A stretch of DNA of 64,000 bases from an uncultured Tateyamaria sp. (GTDB lineage Bacteria > Pseudomonadota > Alphaproteobacteria > Rhodobacterales > Rhodobacteraceae). Below, piece by piece: positions 42,055 through 51,611 of the stretch; position 1 is the stretch's first letter; the number at the start of each line of letters is the position of its first letter. The stretch spans positions 744,001 through 808,000 of the forward strand of contig NZ_CANNDO010000002.1 of assembly GCF_947503385.1 (NCBI RefSeq), written 5' to 3'. Position numbers and translations under genes: made by a program. The notes under the pieces were generated by a model that saw nothing but the letters and a program-made list of their open reading frames with translations, searched no databases and had not been told where the DNA came from.

Positions 42055-43230
42055 TCACGGCTCCCGAAAAGCCTCGCGGGATTTATAGAGCGGTTTGAGC
42101 AAGTATTGCAGCACCGTTTTTGACCCCGTGTGCAGCTCCACCTCGGCCTGCATTCCGGGCCGCATCGCGATGCTTTTCTGCCGCTCCGTGAGGGCCGAAA
42201 GATCGACCGCGACGGTCACCTTGTAATGGGGATCGCCCCCCTCTTTCCGCTCGTCTTTGAACGTGTCCGCCGAGACCAGCGTGACCGCCCCCTTGAGCGC
42301 CCCATAGATCGTGTAATCATAGGCCGACAGCTTGACCGTGGCCTCCTGCCCCTCGCGGACGCCTGCGATATTCTTGGGCGGAATCTGCGCCTCCACGAAC
42401 AGCTCTTCATCCAGCGGGATGATCTGAAGGATTTCTTCTCCGGGCCGGACCACACCACCGATCGTGGTGACGGCAAGCCCGTTCACGATGCCGCGCACCG
42501 GGCTGGTCAGGACGGTGCGATTGAGCTGGTCCTGCGCCGCCTTGAGGGTCTGGCCCAGCGTGTTCAGTTCCTTGAGCGTGTCGGAATAGGTCTGGGCGCG
42601 GTCCAGTTCTGTCTGGGTGATGATCTCGTCCAGCTTGATCCGCGCGTCAGCCCATGCCTTGCGGGCGCGGGTCACCTCGATCAGGGCGACGATCTGCCGG
42701 TCCAAGAGCCGCTCGAGCAGCTCCTTTTCCTGCGCCGCCTGATCCAGCACCCGCTCCGCCCCCTCGCGGCGGCTCACGAAATCAGTCTGGCGCGCCATCA
42801 GCAGTGCCCGTTCGCTGGCCACAACGCCGGGCATCCGCGCCTCCAGTTCCAGCGGCACGGTGAAATCGAACTGTCCGGCCAGTTCTGCCTCCAGCCGAAG
42901 CTGGCGCACGGTCAGTGCCGTGATCTGGTCCGACAGGTCATCAGCCTGACTTTGAAACTGGGTCGACTGGAGCCGCGCCAGCACGTCGCCGCGCTCGACC
43001 ACGTCACCTTCGGCCACGGCCAGTTCGGCCAGAATGCCGCCCTCTAGGTTCTGGATGATCTGCGGACGCGAGGACGAGATCATCTCGCCCTGCCCGCGCA
43101 CAATCTCGTCGACCCAAGCCAGCGCAGCCCAGATGACAAAGACCAGTACCGCCGCCGCCACCAACCAGATCAGGCGCGAGGGACCGCGCATCTGATCTTC
43201 CAACTGCCCATCCAGCGACACCACGCTCAT
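42055..43230 (-). CDS. Type I secretion membrane-fusion protein (HlyD family)
   Basis: Periplasmic adaptor of a type I secretion system, 391 residues. One N-terminal membrane helix lies at ~20-40, then a biotinyl-lipoyl-like domain beginning RGQGEMISSSRPQIIQNLEG, a long helical hairpin (~85-240), and a C-terminal beta-barrel (ERQKSIAMRPGMQAEVELHTG). It bridges the ABC transporter and the TolC-like channel. ATG 43230 overlaps the ABC stop by 4 bases. Last gene of the unit, followed by the two-hairpin element. Confidence 0.93.
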   Translation of the reverse strand: MSVVSLDGQLEDQMRGPSRLIWLVAAAVLVFVIWAALAWVDEIVRGQGEMISSSRPQIIQNLEGGILAELAVAEGDVVERGDVLARLQSTQFQSQADDLSDQITALTVRQLRLEAELAGQFDFTVPLELEARMPGVVASERALLMARQTDFVSRREGAERVLDQAAQEKELLERLLDRQIVALIEVTRARKAWADARIKLDEIITQTELDRAQTYSDTLKELNTLGQTLKAAQDQLNRTVLTSPVRGIVNGLAVTTIGGVVRPGEEILQIIPLDEELFVEAQIPPKNIAGVREGQEATVKLSAYDYTIYGALKGAVTLVSADTFKDERKEGGDPHYKVTVAVDLSALTERQKSIAMRPGMQAEVELHTGSKTVLQYLLKPLYKSREAFREP

Positions 43231-45533
43231 GCGATTTTCCCCCGCACCTGCACCGGCGCGCCGGAGCCTGCGATATGGGCCAACACCTCGTCACGCGGCC
43301 CGTCCACGGTCATCCGCCCGCCATGCAGGATCAGCGTGCGCGTCGTCAGCGACAGGATCGGCATCCGGTGCGTGGCGATCACCGCCGTCCGCCCCTTGAG
43401 CCACGTTTCCAGACGGCTGACCAACGTCGCCTCCAGCCGCTGATCAAGCGCAGCCGTGGGTTCGTCCAGCAGGCAGATCTTGGGGTCCTGCAACCACAGA
43501 CGCGCCCAGCCGATGGACTGGCGCTGCCCGATGCTGAGCCCCTGCCCGCCGTCGAGGATTTCCAGATCGAGGCCTTTGTGATGGTTGCGCACAAACTCGC
43601 CCAGACCCGCGAAATCCAGCGCCTCCATCAGGCGATTGTCGTCGCGTTCCAGCATTGTCAGGTTCAGGTTATCGCGCAGCGTGCCGGTGAACAGACGCAC
43701 GTCCTGACCCAGATAGCCGATCAGGCGGCGCAGGTCGCGCGGTTCGATCTGGCTCATCTCGGTGCCGTCGATCAACACCCGCCCCCGCGTGGGCGCATAG
43801 AGGCCCGACATCAGCTTGAGCAGCGACGACTTGCCTGCCCCGTTGGGGCCCAGCACCGCGACGCGCTGACCCGGCAGGATTTGCACGCCCGGAATGTCCA
43901 GCGTCGGCGCGCCATCTTCTTCGTACTGGAACTGCACTTCGCGCATCTCGAAATGCCCGTTCAGCGTATCGCGCCGCAAAAAGGTGCGCGCGGGGTCTGC
44001 GTCCTGCGCGGCACCTGCAACCTGTTCCAGCCCGTCCAGCGCCGCCTTGACGTTGCCCCAGCGGGCCATGGTGTTGGCCAACTGCGTGAGCGGCGCCAGC
44101 GTGCGGGACGTCAGGATGCCCACGGCGATGATCGACCCCACGGTGAACTGCCCGGCAAAGACAAGATACGTCCCGGCGATGACAGCCGCCACATAGGTCA
44201 ATTGCTGCATCCCCTGCGACCAGAAGGTCAGCACCGACGCCAGCCGCCGCTGTTCCGAAGATTTCAGCGCACTCAGCGTTGTCAGTTCCGCCCAAAGCCG
44301 CGCCACGCGATCTTCGGCGCGCAGCGTCTTGACCGTGTCGGCCTCGAATATGGTTTCGTGAAGCAGCCGTGTAGATTTGGCCGATGCACCTTGGGTCTCT
44401 TGCGTGAGACGCAGCATCCGTTTTTGCATCAGGAAGCCGGGGATCAACATCAGAACACCGCCTGCGATCAGCACCCAGACCACCGGCCCCGCGATGGACG
44501 CCACCAACAGCAGAAACACAAAGATGAACGGGATATCGGCAATCGTGCCGATGGTCGAGGCGGTGAAAAACTCGCGCACCGATCCAAACTCGCGCATGGC
44601 CGAGAATGTCATCGACGGTGGCTGACCCCGCGTGTCGGACCGCATCCCCATGATCCGGTCCATCAGCAGGCGCAGCACCCGCAATTCGATCTGCCGCCCG
44701 GCCCCGTCCATCAAACGCGCGCGCGCAATTTTGAGCAATGCCTCAAGTGTCAGGGCAAGGCCCGCACCGATGGCCAGAACCCACAAGGTCGCGTGGCTTT
44801 GATGCGGGATCACACGGTCGTAGACCTGTAATGAAAACAGCGCAACGGCCACAGCCAACAGGTTCGCAACAAAGGATCCAAGGGCAATTTCACCCAGCGC
44901 CCCTTTGAAGGTCAGGAATTCACCCCAGAACCAGTGCGGAGCACGACTGTCCGTTTTGTGGGTGGCGGCAATCTGCGCCAACGGGGCTTCGGCCTTGATC
45001 ACGCGGCCTGCGAAATGCGGGGCAAATTCGGCCAGTGGTATGTCCGCTCGATTGTCAGGGCATGTCTGGTCATAAAGCGTCACGGCACCGCGCGCCTGTG
45101 CCAGAACAAGGACAAGCTGGCCGCTTTTCATATAGGCCAGCGCAGGCCAGAGGGACGGGTCCGGCGCTTGCACATGGCGCGCCGTGGCCACGAGGCCTGT
45201 CGCCTTGAGGCAGGCCGCCAATGCGGTTGCTTCTGCGTCGTCGGTGGTCTGAGTGTTCAGCCGTCCGCGCAGATCATCGACCAGATCGGTGCGCGCCGTC
45301 TGCACGCCCAACAGGCCGGCATAGATCCCGGCCAGTTCCACCCGACGTTCGAGCCGGTCCATCAGCGCGTTGGTGTTGTCCGCCTTAGGCGGGGCGGGCC
45401 GTTTTATCAAACCCGCGGTGAGGGGTTTGCGCGCGGGCGCCGGTGTTTTGAGTTCGGCGGTGAGGCGCGTGCGCTTGCCATTGGAGACTGTCATGGACAG
45501 CGGGCGGCGGTCCGTTGGATCAGAGGTCGTCAA
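43227..45533 (-). CDS. Type I secretion ABC transporter (LapB-like)
   Basis: Fused permease-ATPase of 768 residues. A degenerate C39-peptidase-like N-terminal domain (~60-210) lacks an obvious catalytic Cys. The membrane domain spans ~230-500, and the ATPase has Walker A GPNGAGKSS from 562, an unusual signature GLSIGQRQS at 665-673 in place of LSGGQ, and Walker B ICLLDE at 686. The start is TTG 45533, with GGAG 7 bases upstream, overlapping the tolC stop as TTGA; ATG 45494 has no ribosome-binding site. LapB-like proteins export large adhesins, matching the adjacent Bap-like gene. Confidence 0.92.
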   Translation of the reverse strand: MTTSDPTDRRPLSMTVSNGKRTRLTAELKTPAPARKPLTAGLIKRPAPPKADNTNALMDRLERRVELAGIYAGLLGVQTARTDLVDDLRGRLNTQTTDDAEATALAACLKATGLVATARHVQAPDPSLWPALAYMKSGQLVLVLAQARGAVTLYDQTCPDNRADIPLAEFAPHFAGRVIKAEAPLAQIAATHKTDSRAPHWFWGEFLTFKGALGEIALGSFVANLLAVAVALFSLQVYDRVIPHQSHATLWVLAIGAGLALTLEALLKIARARLMDGAGRQIELRVLRLLMDRIMGMRSDTRGQPPSMTFSAMREFGSVREFFTASTIGTIADIPFIFVFLLLVASIAGPVVWVLIAGGVLMLIPGFLMQKRMLRLTQETQGASAKSTRLLHETIFEADTVKTLRAEDRVARLWAELTTLSALKSSEQRRLASVLTFWSQGMQQLTYVAAVIAGTYLVFAGQFTVGSIIAVGILTSRTLAPLTQLANTMARWGNVKAALDGLEQVAGAAQDADPARTFLRRDTLNGHFEMREVQFQYEEDGAPTLDIPGVQILPGQRVAVLGPNGAGKSSLLKLMSGLYAPTRGRVLIDGTEMSQIEPRDLRRLIGYLGQDVRLFTGTLRDNLNLTMLERDDNRLMEALDFAGLGEFVRNHHKGLDLEILDGGQGLSIGQRQSIGWARLWLQDPKICLLDEPTAALDQRLEATLVSRLETWLKGRTAVIATHRMPILSLTTRTLILHGGRMTVDGPRDEVLAHIAGSGAPVQVRGKIA

Positions 45534-46879
45534 ATCTGGTCTCCGTCCGCCAACACGCCTTGCACGCGCGCCAGTTCGATCTGCAAGCGCAGAGCTTCGT
45601 ATTTCAGGGCCAGTTCCGCCTCTTGTCGTGCCGCAAAAGTCTCGTAGACGCCGACGACGTCCATGACTTGACGCTGGCCGCCCTGATATTGCGCCTGAAA
45701 CAGGTCGAGGTTGGTCTTGGCCCCTGCGGTGAGAGTGCGCGCCTCGCCTGCTTGCCGTGCAGCGGCGGCCACGTCGCCTTCGAGGCGGCGCAGGGCGCGG
45801 TTTGCATCTTCGTTGGCCTGAGCCACCTGACGGCCTGCGGCCTCTTGTGCGGCCTCAATGGCGCGCAGCCGGGCGGGTGTGCCAAGGCCAAGGCCCGGAC
45901 CACCCACCGTGATCCCTGCCCCGCCGTTTTCACCGATGGTCGCCTGCGCGCCCACACCGGGCAATTGGCTGGCGCGGTCGATGCGGGCCTGTGCGATGCT
46001 GCGGCTTTTCTCCGCTTCGGCACGGATGACGGAGAGCGGTTGTGCTTCGGTGCCGCGCACGGCGAGGGTTTGCAGCCCGCGCACATCGTCAAGCGGCGCG
46101 ATGGCCATGGCGTTCAGTTCGGCCAGCGCGGTTGCCTCGGCCTCTTGTGCTGCGGCGGCAGCGGCACGGATTTCGGACAGCTTGGCGCGGATGACGTTGA
46201 GGTCGGACATGTCGGACACACCGCCCTTGACCCGTTCCCCCATAACCCATTCGAAATGCGCCATTTCGTCCAGTGTGGTGCGGTGCAGGCCAGCGGCCTC
46301 ACGCGCTTGCGCTGCATCAAGATAAAGGCCCAATGCCGTGGCCACCCGATCATTGGTGTCCTCGGCCAAGGCCACGGCGGCAACTTCGACGTCCGCCTTG
46401 GCAAAGGCACGCTCGCCTTTCTTGCGGCCATTGTCGAACAGCACGGCGTCCACGACAATCTGGCTGATCAGATCCCCAAGCGAATTCAACGAGATGCTGG
46501 GGCCGATCGTGGGCAGCCAATTCTTAGAGGCCGCCGCAGCGCGCAGCCGGGCGGCTCGCAATTCCGTTTCGGCGGCACGGGCATTGGCGGCCAGCACTGC
46601 GGTGCTCACACGGTCATAGGCACTGCCTGATGGCAGCACCGACTGGCGCGCCAGCAGGTTCTGCAACACGATGCTTTCGGCGTTCAATGTCTGGTCGTGT
46701 TTGGTGGGCGTCTGCCGAAGGGCCGCCACCTGTGTGCCGTCGGCCTTTGGCGCGACGCTCGCATCCATGCCCGCGCTCAGCTTGGCCACGACCGGATTGT
46801 CGGTCAGCGCCTCGTCACACCCTGCCTGAAGGGTCAGTGCGGCGCACAGTGCCGCTGCCTTGATACTACCTTGCCCCAT
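45530..46879 (-). CDS. TolC-family outer-membrane channel, lipoprotein form
   Basis: Outer-membrane channel subunit of 449 residues. The N-terminus has a lipobox LQAGC (Cys21). The rest is helix-rich with the family's repeated coiled coils and conserved LLRQSVLPSG, KNWLPTIGPSIS, GERVKGGVSDMSDLNVIRAK, and LFQAQYQGGQRQVMDVVG near the second repeat. ATG 46879. The C-terminal stop overlaps the TTG start of the ABC gene, so the three secretion genes are translationally coupled. Confidence 0.9.
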   Translation of the reverse strand: MGQGSIKAAALCAALTLQAGCDEALTDNPVVAKLSAGMDASVAPKADGTQVAALRQTPTKHDQTLNAESIVLQNLLARQSVLPSGSAYDRVSTAVLAANARAAETELRAARLRAAAASKNWLPTIGPSISLNSLGDLISQIVVDAVLFDNGRKKGERAFAKADVEVAAVALAEDTNDRVATALGLYLDAAQAREAAGLHRTTLDEMAHFEWVMGERVKGGVSDMSDLNVIRAKLSEIRAAAAAAQEAEATALAELNAMAIAPLDDVRGLQTLAVRGTEAQPLSVIRAEAEKSRSIAQARIDRASQLPGVGAQATIGENGGAGITVGGPGLGLGTPARLRAIEAAQEAAGRQVAQANEDANRALRRLEGDVAAAARQAGEARTLTAGAKTNLDLFQAQYQGGQRQVMDVVGVYETFAARQEAELALKYEALRLQIELARVQGVLADGDQI

Positions 46880-47014
46880 AGCGTCCCCGTTTCGGGTTGT
46901 CTTTTTTGAGGTGGGCGCGGTTGCGGTGTCCGGTCCGCGCCTCTTGTCTTGCTGGAAAGCTCGATATTGTTTTTATTGGTCTTGCCCAGTGAAAATTCGT
47001 TTTTGATCAGCCTG

Positions 47015-50000
47015 TTAGACGACACCTGTGTTCACGTTGATCTCGTCATCAAGGATCACCGTGCCGCTACCGAGGCTGTAGACATCATAGGTCTGACCCT
47101 CGAGGGAGGTGGTGCCCGTGCGGGTGGCCCCCGCGATGGTCACGGTGTCGTCGCTGCCGCCATGCACCACAAGCGCGTCGGAATTGTCCGACAAGGCGAC
47201 AAGCTGTGCCTCGGTGATGGTCAGGTTGGCTTCTTCGGCGAATTGCAGGTCCACCTGTTCGATCTGGTAGTTGCCCAATGCGGGGCTGCCCAGCGATATG
47301 GTCGAGCCTGCGCTTTCATCGTCAAAGGCGACATAGGTGCCGGTGCTGTTGCCTGCCGCATCGGTCGACGTCACCACCAGATCGGAGCCATCGGGCACGT
47401 TCTGATTGAACCGGAATTCGGTTTCGCCAAAGGCGTTGTTGGCCTGAACCGCCGCCACATCCGTGATCGCGCCGCTGTCGCTGACCTGCGCCACGGCGAG
47501 GTCGCCGTCGCTGAGTTCGGTCGAGATGCCGCGGATACCATCGCCGTCGCGGGTAAAGCTGGCGATGACAGGACCATCGGGGGCCTCGGTGTCGATTTGC
47601 AGCATATCGGTGATGGTTTCGGTGTTGCCGACGGCATCTGTGGCCATCACGACCACTTCGGCCGCATAGGTTCCGCCCGGAATGGCCGATGGCGGTATCT
47701 CAAGCGACCAGTTGCCCGCTGCATCCACCACTGCCGCCAGAACTGTGCCGTTGAAGTCGACCATGACGGTCGATCCTGCCTCCACCTGACCACCGAGGTT
47801 GATGCCGTCACGCGCCTCGGGGCCGCTGATGATATCGTCAGCGGTCACTTGGTCCTGAATGTCGAGCTGGTTGACCAGCGTATCGACACGCACCGTGTCG
47901 GACACGCTGGCGACGTTGCCCGCAAGATCCGTGGCTGTCACGTTCACAGCGGCGGTGTATTCACCCGTCGGAATCTGTGATGCGGCAAACGGTGCCGTCC
48001 AGTTCCCGTTCACGTCGACGATGGCCTGCACCGTCTGGCCGCCAAGGCTGACCATCACGGTCGAGCCGGGTTCGGTCGTGCCAGTCAGTACAACGCCGTC
48101 GGCCCGTTCGGCTTCGTTGATGATATTGTCACCTTCGATCACGTCCGCCGCAACCGACAGGTTGTCGACATTGGTGTCGACCTGCACCGTATCCTGCGCT
48201 GTTGCGGTGTTTCCCGCGGCGTCGGTGGTTGTTGCGGTGATCTGCGCCTCGTAGGTGCCGGGGGCGACCTCGCTCGCGGCAAAGAAGGCCTGCCAGACGC
48301 CCGCCTGATTGGCCACAGCCTGATGGGTCACACCCTGCATCGTCACGCTGACAAGCGCGCCGGGGTCGGCGTTGCCCGACAGCAGCACGCCGTCGCTGGC
48401 CTCGGCCCCGTTGATCACGTCGTCGGTCTCGATCGGACCTGCGATGGTCAGCACGCTGGCTTCTGTGTCCACGTTTACGGCCTGCGTCGTGGAGGAGATG
48501 TTGCCCGCCGCATCCGTGGCCGTCGCGGTCATCTGTGCTGTATATGTGCCGGTCGGAATCTGGTCGCTGGACAGGTTTGCCGTCCATGTGCCGTCGGCTG
48601 CGACAACCGCATTCACCGTCGCCCCGCCAAGCGTCACAATAACGCTCGAGCCCGGTTCGACCATGCCGGAGACAACCATGCCGTTGGTGTGTTCAGCGGC
48701 GTTGATCACGCCGTCGCTACCCCCGGATGTGGATGTAATGCCAAGGCTGTTGACCAGCGTGTCGACTTGGACCGTGCCGGTCGCGGTCGAGCTGTTGCCG
48801 TTGGCGTCGGTTGCCACGGCCGTCACTGTCGCCTCATATTCGCCCGACGGGATCGCGGAAGCCGCGAAATTGGCCGTCCAGTTGCCGTTTGCATCGACCG
48901 TCGCGGATTGCGTCGTGGTGCCAAACGTCACTTCAACCGTCGATCCGGGCTGTGCCGTTCCGGTCAGGACCACACCATCGCTGGCCTCATCCGCGTTGAT
49001 GATGCCGTCACCCTCAACAGTGGATGTCTCAATCGAGACATTCGCAACCGTATCGACAACCAACGTGTCCGTGATCGTAGTGGAGTTGCCAAAGCTGTCC
49101 GTGGCCACGATGGTCACGCCTGCCTCATATTCGCCCTCGGCCAACGTGCCAGCCTGCCACGTTGCCTGCCATGTGCCTGCGTCACTGACCGTCACGGTGC
49201 GCGTCACATCACCAATGGTGATTTCCAGCGTTGCACCAGCCTCGCCGGTGCCTTCGAGCGTGACGCCGCCAGCGATTTCTTCGCCGTTGACCACGTGGTT
49301 GACGCTTTGTGTGCCAGCGGTGATCGCAACGTCGGGTGCGGTCGTGTCAATCACAAATCCGGGGCCGTCCAGCGTCGTGGTGTCGCCTGTTGTCACATGG
49401 GTTACAACCACTGACGTCTCAAGCGTGCCGTCCTCCGGAAAATCGTCACCCACAAACGTCACCGACCACGTGCCGTCATCGGCAATTGTGGTGTCCAGCA
49501 CGGATGTGCCTGCGGTCACTTCGACCGTGTCGCCGGGTTCGCCCGTGCCGGTCACGGTAAATGTATGGGTTGTGGTGTCGTCGCCGCCGATATCGGTGGA
49601 GGTGTCCGCGTCATCGACCGTTGGTGTCGCAGGACCGGTGCCGCCGCCCCCGCCACCGCCGCCATCATCGTCGCCCACGATGACCGCCGTCCCGACCACC
49701 GCGGCCCCGGCTGCGCCAAGACCCAGCAGGTTTGCACCGCCCAGTACGGCGGCTCCGAGCATCGACACTTCTTCGTCAGCGGCAGCACCCGCATGGGCCA
49801 CTTCGGTGCGCCCGAGATAGATCAGATCATCCGACGGGCTCCACTTGCCCCACTGTTCGGTTGGTCCGAACTGCGCAAACAGCTCTCCATCCGTCGTTTC
49901 GACAAACCCGACTTCGTTCAGAAAACCGTCTGCCGACACGAAGAGCCGGTTCGTTTCGCCCACATCGTTGAAATAGTTTTCCAGCGTGATGGTGCGCCCA

Positions 50001-50182
50001 TCCACCAGCGTCAGGATCAGGTCATCGCCGACCCGCTGCTGGCTCGCCATATCCGTCTGCCGGAGATTAAAGGAGACTTCCTGACCACTTGTCAGGGCGA
50101 CAGACGTGTTGCCGTCCGCCGGAACCTCACCACGTTGCAAAGCGCCCGCATTATCGCGGACGACGAAATCAATCGCCTTCAT
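47015..50182 (-). CDS. Bap-like adhesin with seven Ig-like repeats
   Basis: Likely cargo of the adjacent type I system, 1055 residues. The N-terminal ~125 residues match the BapA prefix-like beta domain (KAIDFVVRDNAGALQRGEVP, TLVDGRTITLENYF). A hydrophobic stretch lies at ~140-170, and a GDDDGGGGGGGG linker follows. Seven Ig-like modules run from ~183 to 865 with boundary motif VDT at 280, 378, 475, 573, 670, 768 and 865. A degenerate module and a C-terminal region ending YDVYSLGSGTVILDDEINV, typical of secreted repeat adhesins, complete it. ATG 50182 is chosen; it is acidic overall with no signal peptide, as expected for type I export. Confidence 0.9.
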   Translation of the reverse strand: MKAIDFVVRDNAGALQRGEVPADGNTSVALTSGQEVSFNLRQTDMASQQRVGDDLILTLVDGRTITLENYFNDVGETNRLFVSADGFLNEVGFVETTDGELFAQFGPTEQWGKWSPSDDLIYLGRTEVAHAGAAADEEVSMLGAAVLGGANLLGLGAAGAAVVGTAVIVGDDDGGGGGGGGTGPATPTVDDADTSTDIGGDDTTTHTFTVTGTGEPGDTVEVTAGTSVLDTTIADDGTWSVTFVGDDFPEDGTLETSVVVTHVTTGDTTTLDGPGFVIDTTAPDVAITAGTQSVNHVVNGEEIAGGVTLEGTGEAGATLEITIGDVTRTVTVSDAGTWQATWQAGTLAEGEYEAGVTIVATDSFGNSTTITDTLVVDTVANVSIETSTVEGDGIINADEASDGVVLTGTAQPGSTVEVTFGTTTQSATVDANGNWTANFAASAIPSGEYEATVTAVATDANGNSSTATGTVQVDTLVNSLGITSTSGGSDGVINAAEHTNGMVVSGMVEPGSSVIVTLGGATVNAVVAADGTWTANLSSDQIPTGTYTAQMTATATDAAGNISSTTQAVNVDTEASVLTIAGPIETDDVINGAEASDGVLLSGNADPGALVSVTMQGVTHQAVANQAGVWQAFFAASEVAPGTYEAQITATTTDAAGNTATAQDTVQVDTNVDNLSVAADVIEGDNIINEAERADGVVLTGTTEPGSTVMVSLGGQTVQAIVDVNGNWTAPFAASQIPTGEYTAAVNVTATDLAGNVASVSDTVRVDTLVNQLDIQDQVTADDIISGPEARDGINLGGQVEAGSTVMVDFNGTVLAAVVDAAGNWSLEIPPSAIPGGTYAAEVVVMATDAVGNTETITDMLQIDTEAPDGPVIASFTRDGDGIRGISTELSDGDLAVAQVSDSGAITDVAAVQANNAFGETEFRFNQNVPDGSDLVVTSTDAAGNSTGTYVAFDDESAGSTISLGSPALGNYQIEQVDLQFAEEANLTITEAQLVALSDNSDALVVHGGSDDTVTIAGATRTGTTSLEGQTYDVYSLGSGTVILDDEINVNTGVV
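47588..49636 (-). repeat. Tandem Ig-like repeat region of the adhesin
   Basis: Seven protein modules with spacings of 98, 97, 98, 97, 98 and 97 residues (about 292 bases) are each marked by AxVxVDT-type boundaries, GSTV-type turns and EYxAxVxxxATDxxGN. DNA identity between modules is lower than protein similarity, so they are old or constrained repeats rather than recent copies. Confidence 0.8.
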
Positions 50183-50409
50183 GACACCACCACTCTTGCC
50201 TCTGAGCGGCTTACCCAACCGCCCCTTTCAGTATTACGCGCCGCCGGCTTGTTCGCCGTGCTGACCATTCTTATGCGTAGAGTGATACGCGAATCGCGAA
50301 TCAAGGGCTAGAGTCTTTTTTGCGGAGAGTCACAATTTCCTGAGTTTAGGGGCAGGTCTTGTGGCTATTTCGACTCAGGTTTGGCCAAACAACGCACAGG
50401 CAGCAGCAT

Positions 50410-51504
50410 ATGAAACCAGATCTTCTGACTTTGTGGCAAGCGGGCGTGGACGCCGTTCGGGGCGATGTCGCAGTGCGCGCGGCTTTGGACAGTATGGCCA
50501 TTCCTGCGCCCGACAGGATCATTGCCGTCGGCAAGGCCGCGGTCGCGATGGCCCGGCCTGCCTGTGATCACTGGCCCGATTGCCCGACACTGATCGTCAC
50601 GAAGTACAACCATGTGGATGACGCCCCGGCGCAGGCGACTGTCATGGAAGCCGCCCATCCGGTGCCCGATGCTGCATCACTGGCAGCGGGGGCTGCGGTG
50701 CAGGAAGCGGTTGCAGGGTGCGGGCCAGAGGCACATCTGCTGCTGCTTGTGTCCGGCGGGGCCTCATCGCTGTGCGAAGCGTTGCCCGGTGGCGTGACAC
50801 TGGACATGTTGCAGATGCAAACGCAGGCGCAACTGGCCTCAGGTGCGACCATCGCGGAAATGAATGCGCGCCGCCGCACCCTGTCGCTGATCAAGGGCGG
50901 CAAGCTGTTGGCCGGATTTGCCGGGACCCGCGTGACCACGTTGGCCCTGTCGGATGTCGAAGGTGACAGTATTAACGTCATCGGCTCCGGCATTGGCGCT
51001 GTTCCGGCCGAGGCCCCATTCGAAACCGTATCCCGGATCGTGGCCAGCAATGCCATTGCGCGCACCGCTATTGCCGCAAACAGCCCTTGGTCTGTCGTCG
51101 TCAATGACGAAACCCTCTATGACAACGTATTGGCACTTGCGCCTGCCCTTGGACAGACGCTGCGAGAGGGCGCGCCCGGTCTATATATCTTTGGTGGAGA
51201 GCCGGTTGTGACCCTGCCAGACACACCGGGGCGGGGGGGGCGCAACATGGCACTTGGCCTCGCACTGGCCCGCGAAATCGCCGGGGTGTCAAATCTACGA
51301 ATTCTCGTGGCAGGCACCGACGGCTCCGACGGCCCGACCGATGCCGCAGGCGCGCTGGTTGACGGAGGCACGTGGGACGAAACGGGCCACGCCGCACTGG
51401 ACGCCGCCAATGCCTACCCGTGGCTTGCCGCACGTGGCGCATTGGTCAAGACCGGCCCCACGGGCACCAATGTCATGGACATCGCCATCGCCCTCAAATC
51501 CTGA
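50410..51504 (+). CDS. Glycerate 2-kinase / hydroxypyruvate-reductase-type (MOFRL) protein
   Basis: A 364-residue protein with a GckA-type N-terminal domain (RIIAVGKAAVAMARPA, LLLVSGGASSLCEALPGG, ALSDVEGDSINVIGSG) and a C-terminal MOFRL domain (IFGGEPVVTLPDTPGRGGRN, VAGTDGSDGPTDAAGALVDG). It phosphorylates D-glycerate to 2-phosphoglycerate in glyoxylate/serine metabolism; older annotation calls it TtuD hydroxypyruvate reductase. ATG 50410. The 227-base gap upstream contains the divergent adhesin and kinase promoters; I see no gene there. Confidence 0.88.
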   Translation: MKPDLLTLWQAGVDAVRGDVAVRAALDSMAIPAPDRIIAVGKAAVAMARPACDHWPDCPTLIVTKYNHVDDAPAQATVMEAAHPVPDAASLAAGAAVQEAVAGCGPEAHLLLLVSGGASSLCEALPGGVTLDMLQMQTQAQLASGATIAEMNARRRTLSLIKGGKLLAGFAGTRVTTLALSDVEGDSINVIGSGIGAVPAEAPFETVSRIVASNAIARTAIAANSPWSVVVNDETLYDNVLALAPALGQTLREGAPGLYIFGGEPVVTLPDTPGRGGRNMALGLALAREIAGVSNLRILVAGTDGSDGPTDAAGALVDGGTWDETGHAALDAANAYPWLAARGALVKTGPTGTNVMDIAIALKS

Positions 51505-51512
51505 CCCCCCTG

Positions 51513-51569
51513 CCTTCTTCTCTTTGACAAATACTCCGGGGGGCCCGCAGGGCGGGGGCAGCGCCCCCT
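51513..51569 (-). repeat. GC-hairpin/T-rich intergenic repeat, copy 2
   Basis: On the plus strand CTTCTTCTCTTTGACAAATA is followed by CTCCGGGGGGCCCGCAGG and the hairpin GGGGGCAGCGCCCCC. It lies 9 bases after the kinase stop. The same element occurs at 57205-57254 and, more diverged, at 8768-8825. Confidence 0.8.
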
Positions 51570-51611
51570 CCGACGCTTGACAGGCTGCGCCACCGCTGGT
51601 CCGGTGCGCCC

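Noticed and set aside
43275-44831. 518-codon open frame antisense to the type I ABC transporter
   Set aside because: Arg/His/Gln-rich shadow; the sense gene has Walker motifs in order.
47588-49636. Regular repeats considered as a CRISPR array
   Set aside because: The ~292-base period is in frame with Ig-like protein modules; no short identical direct repeats with unique spacers.
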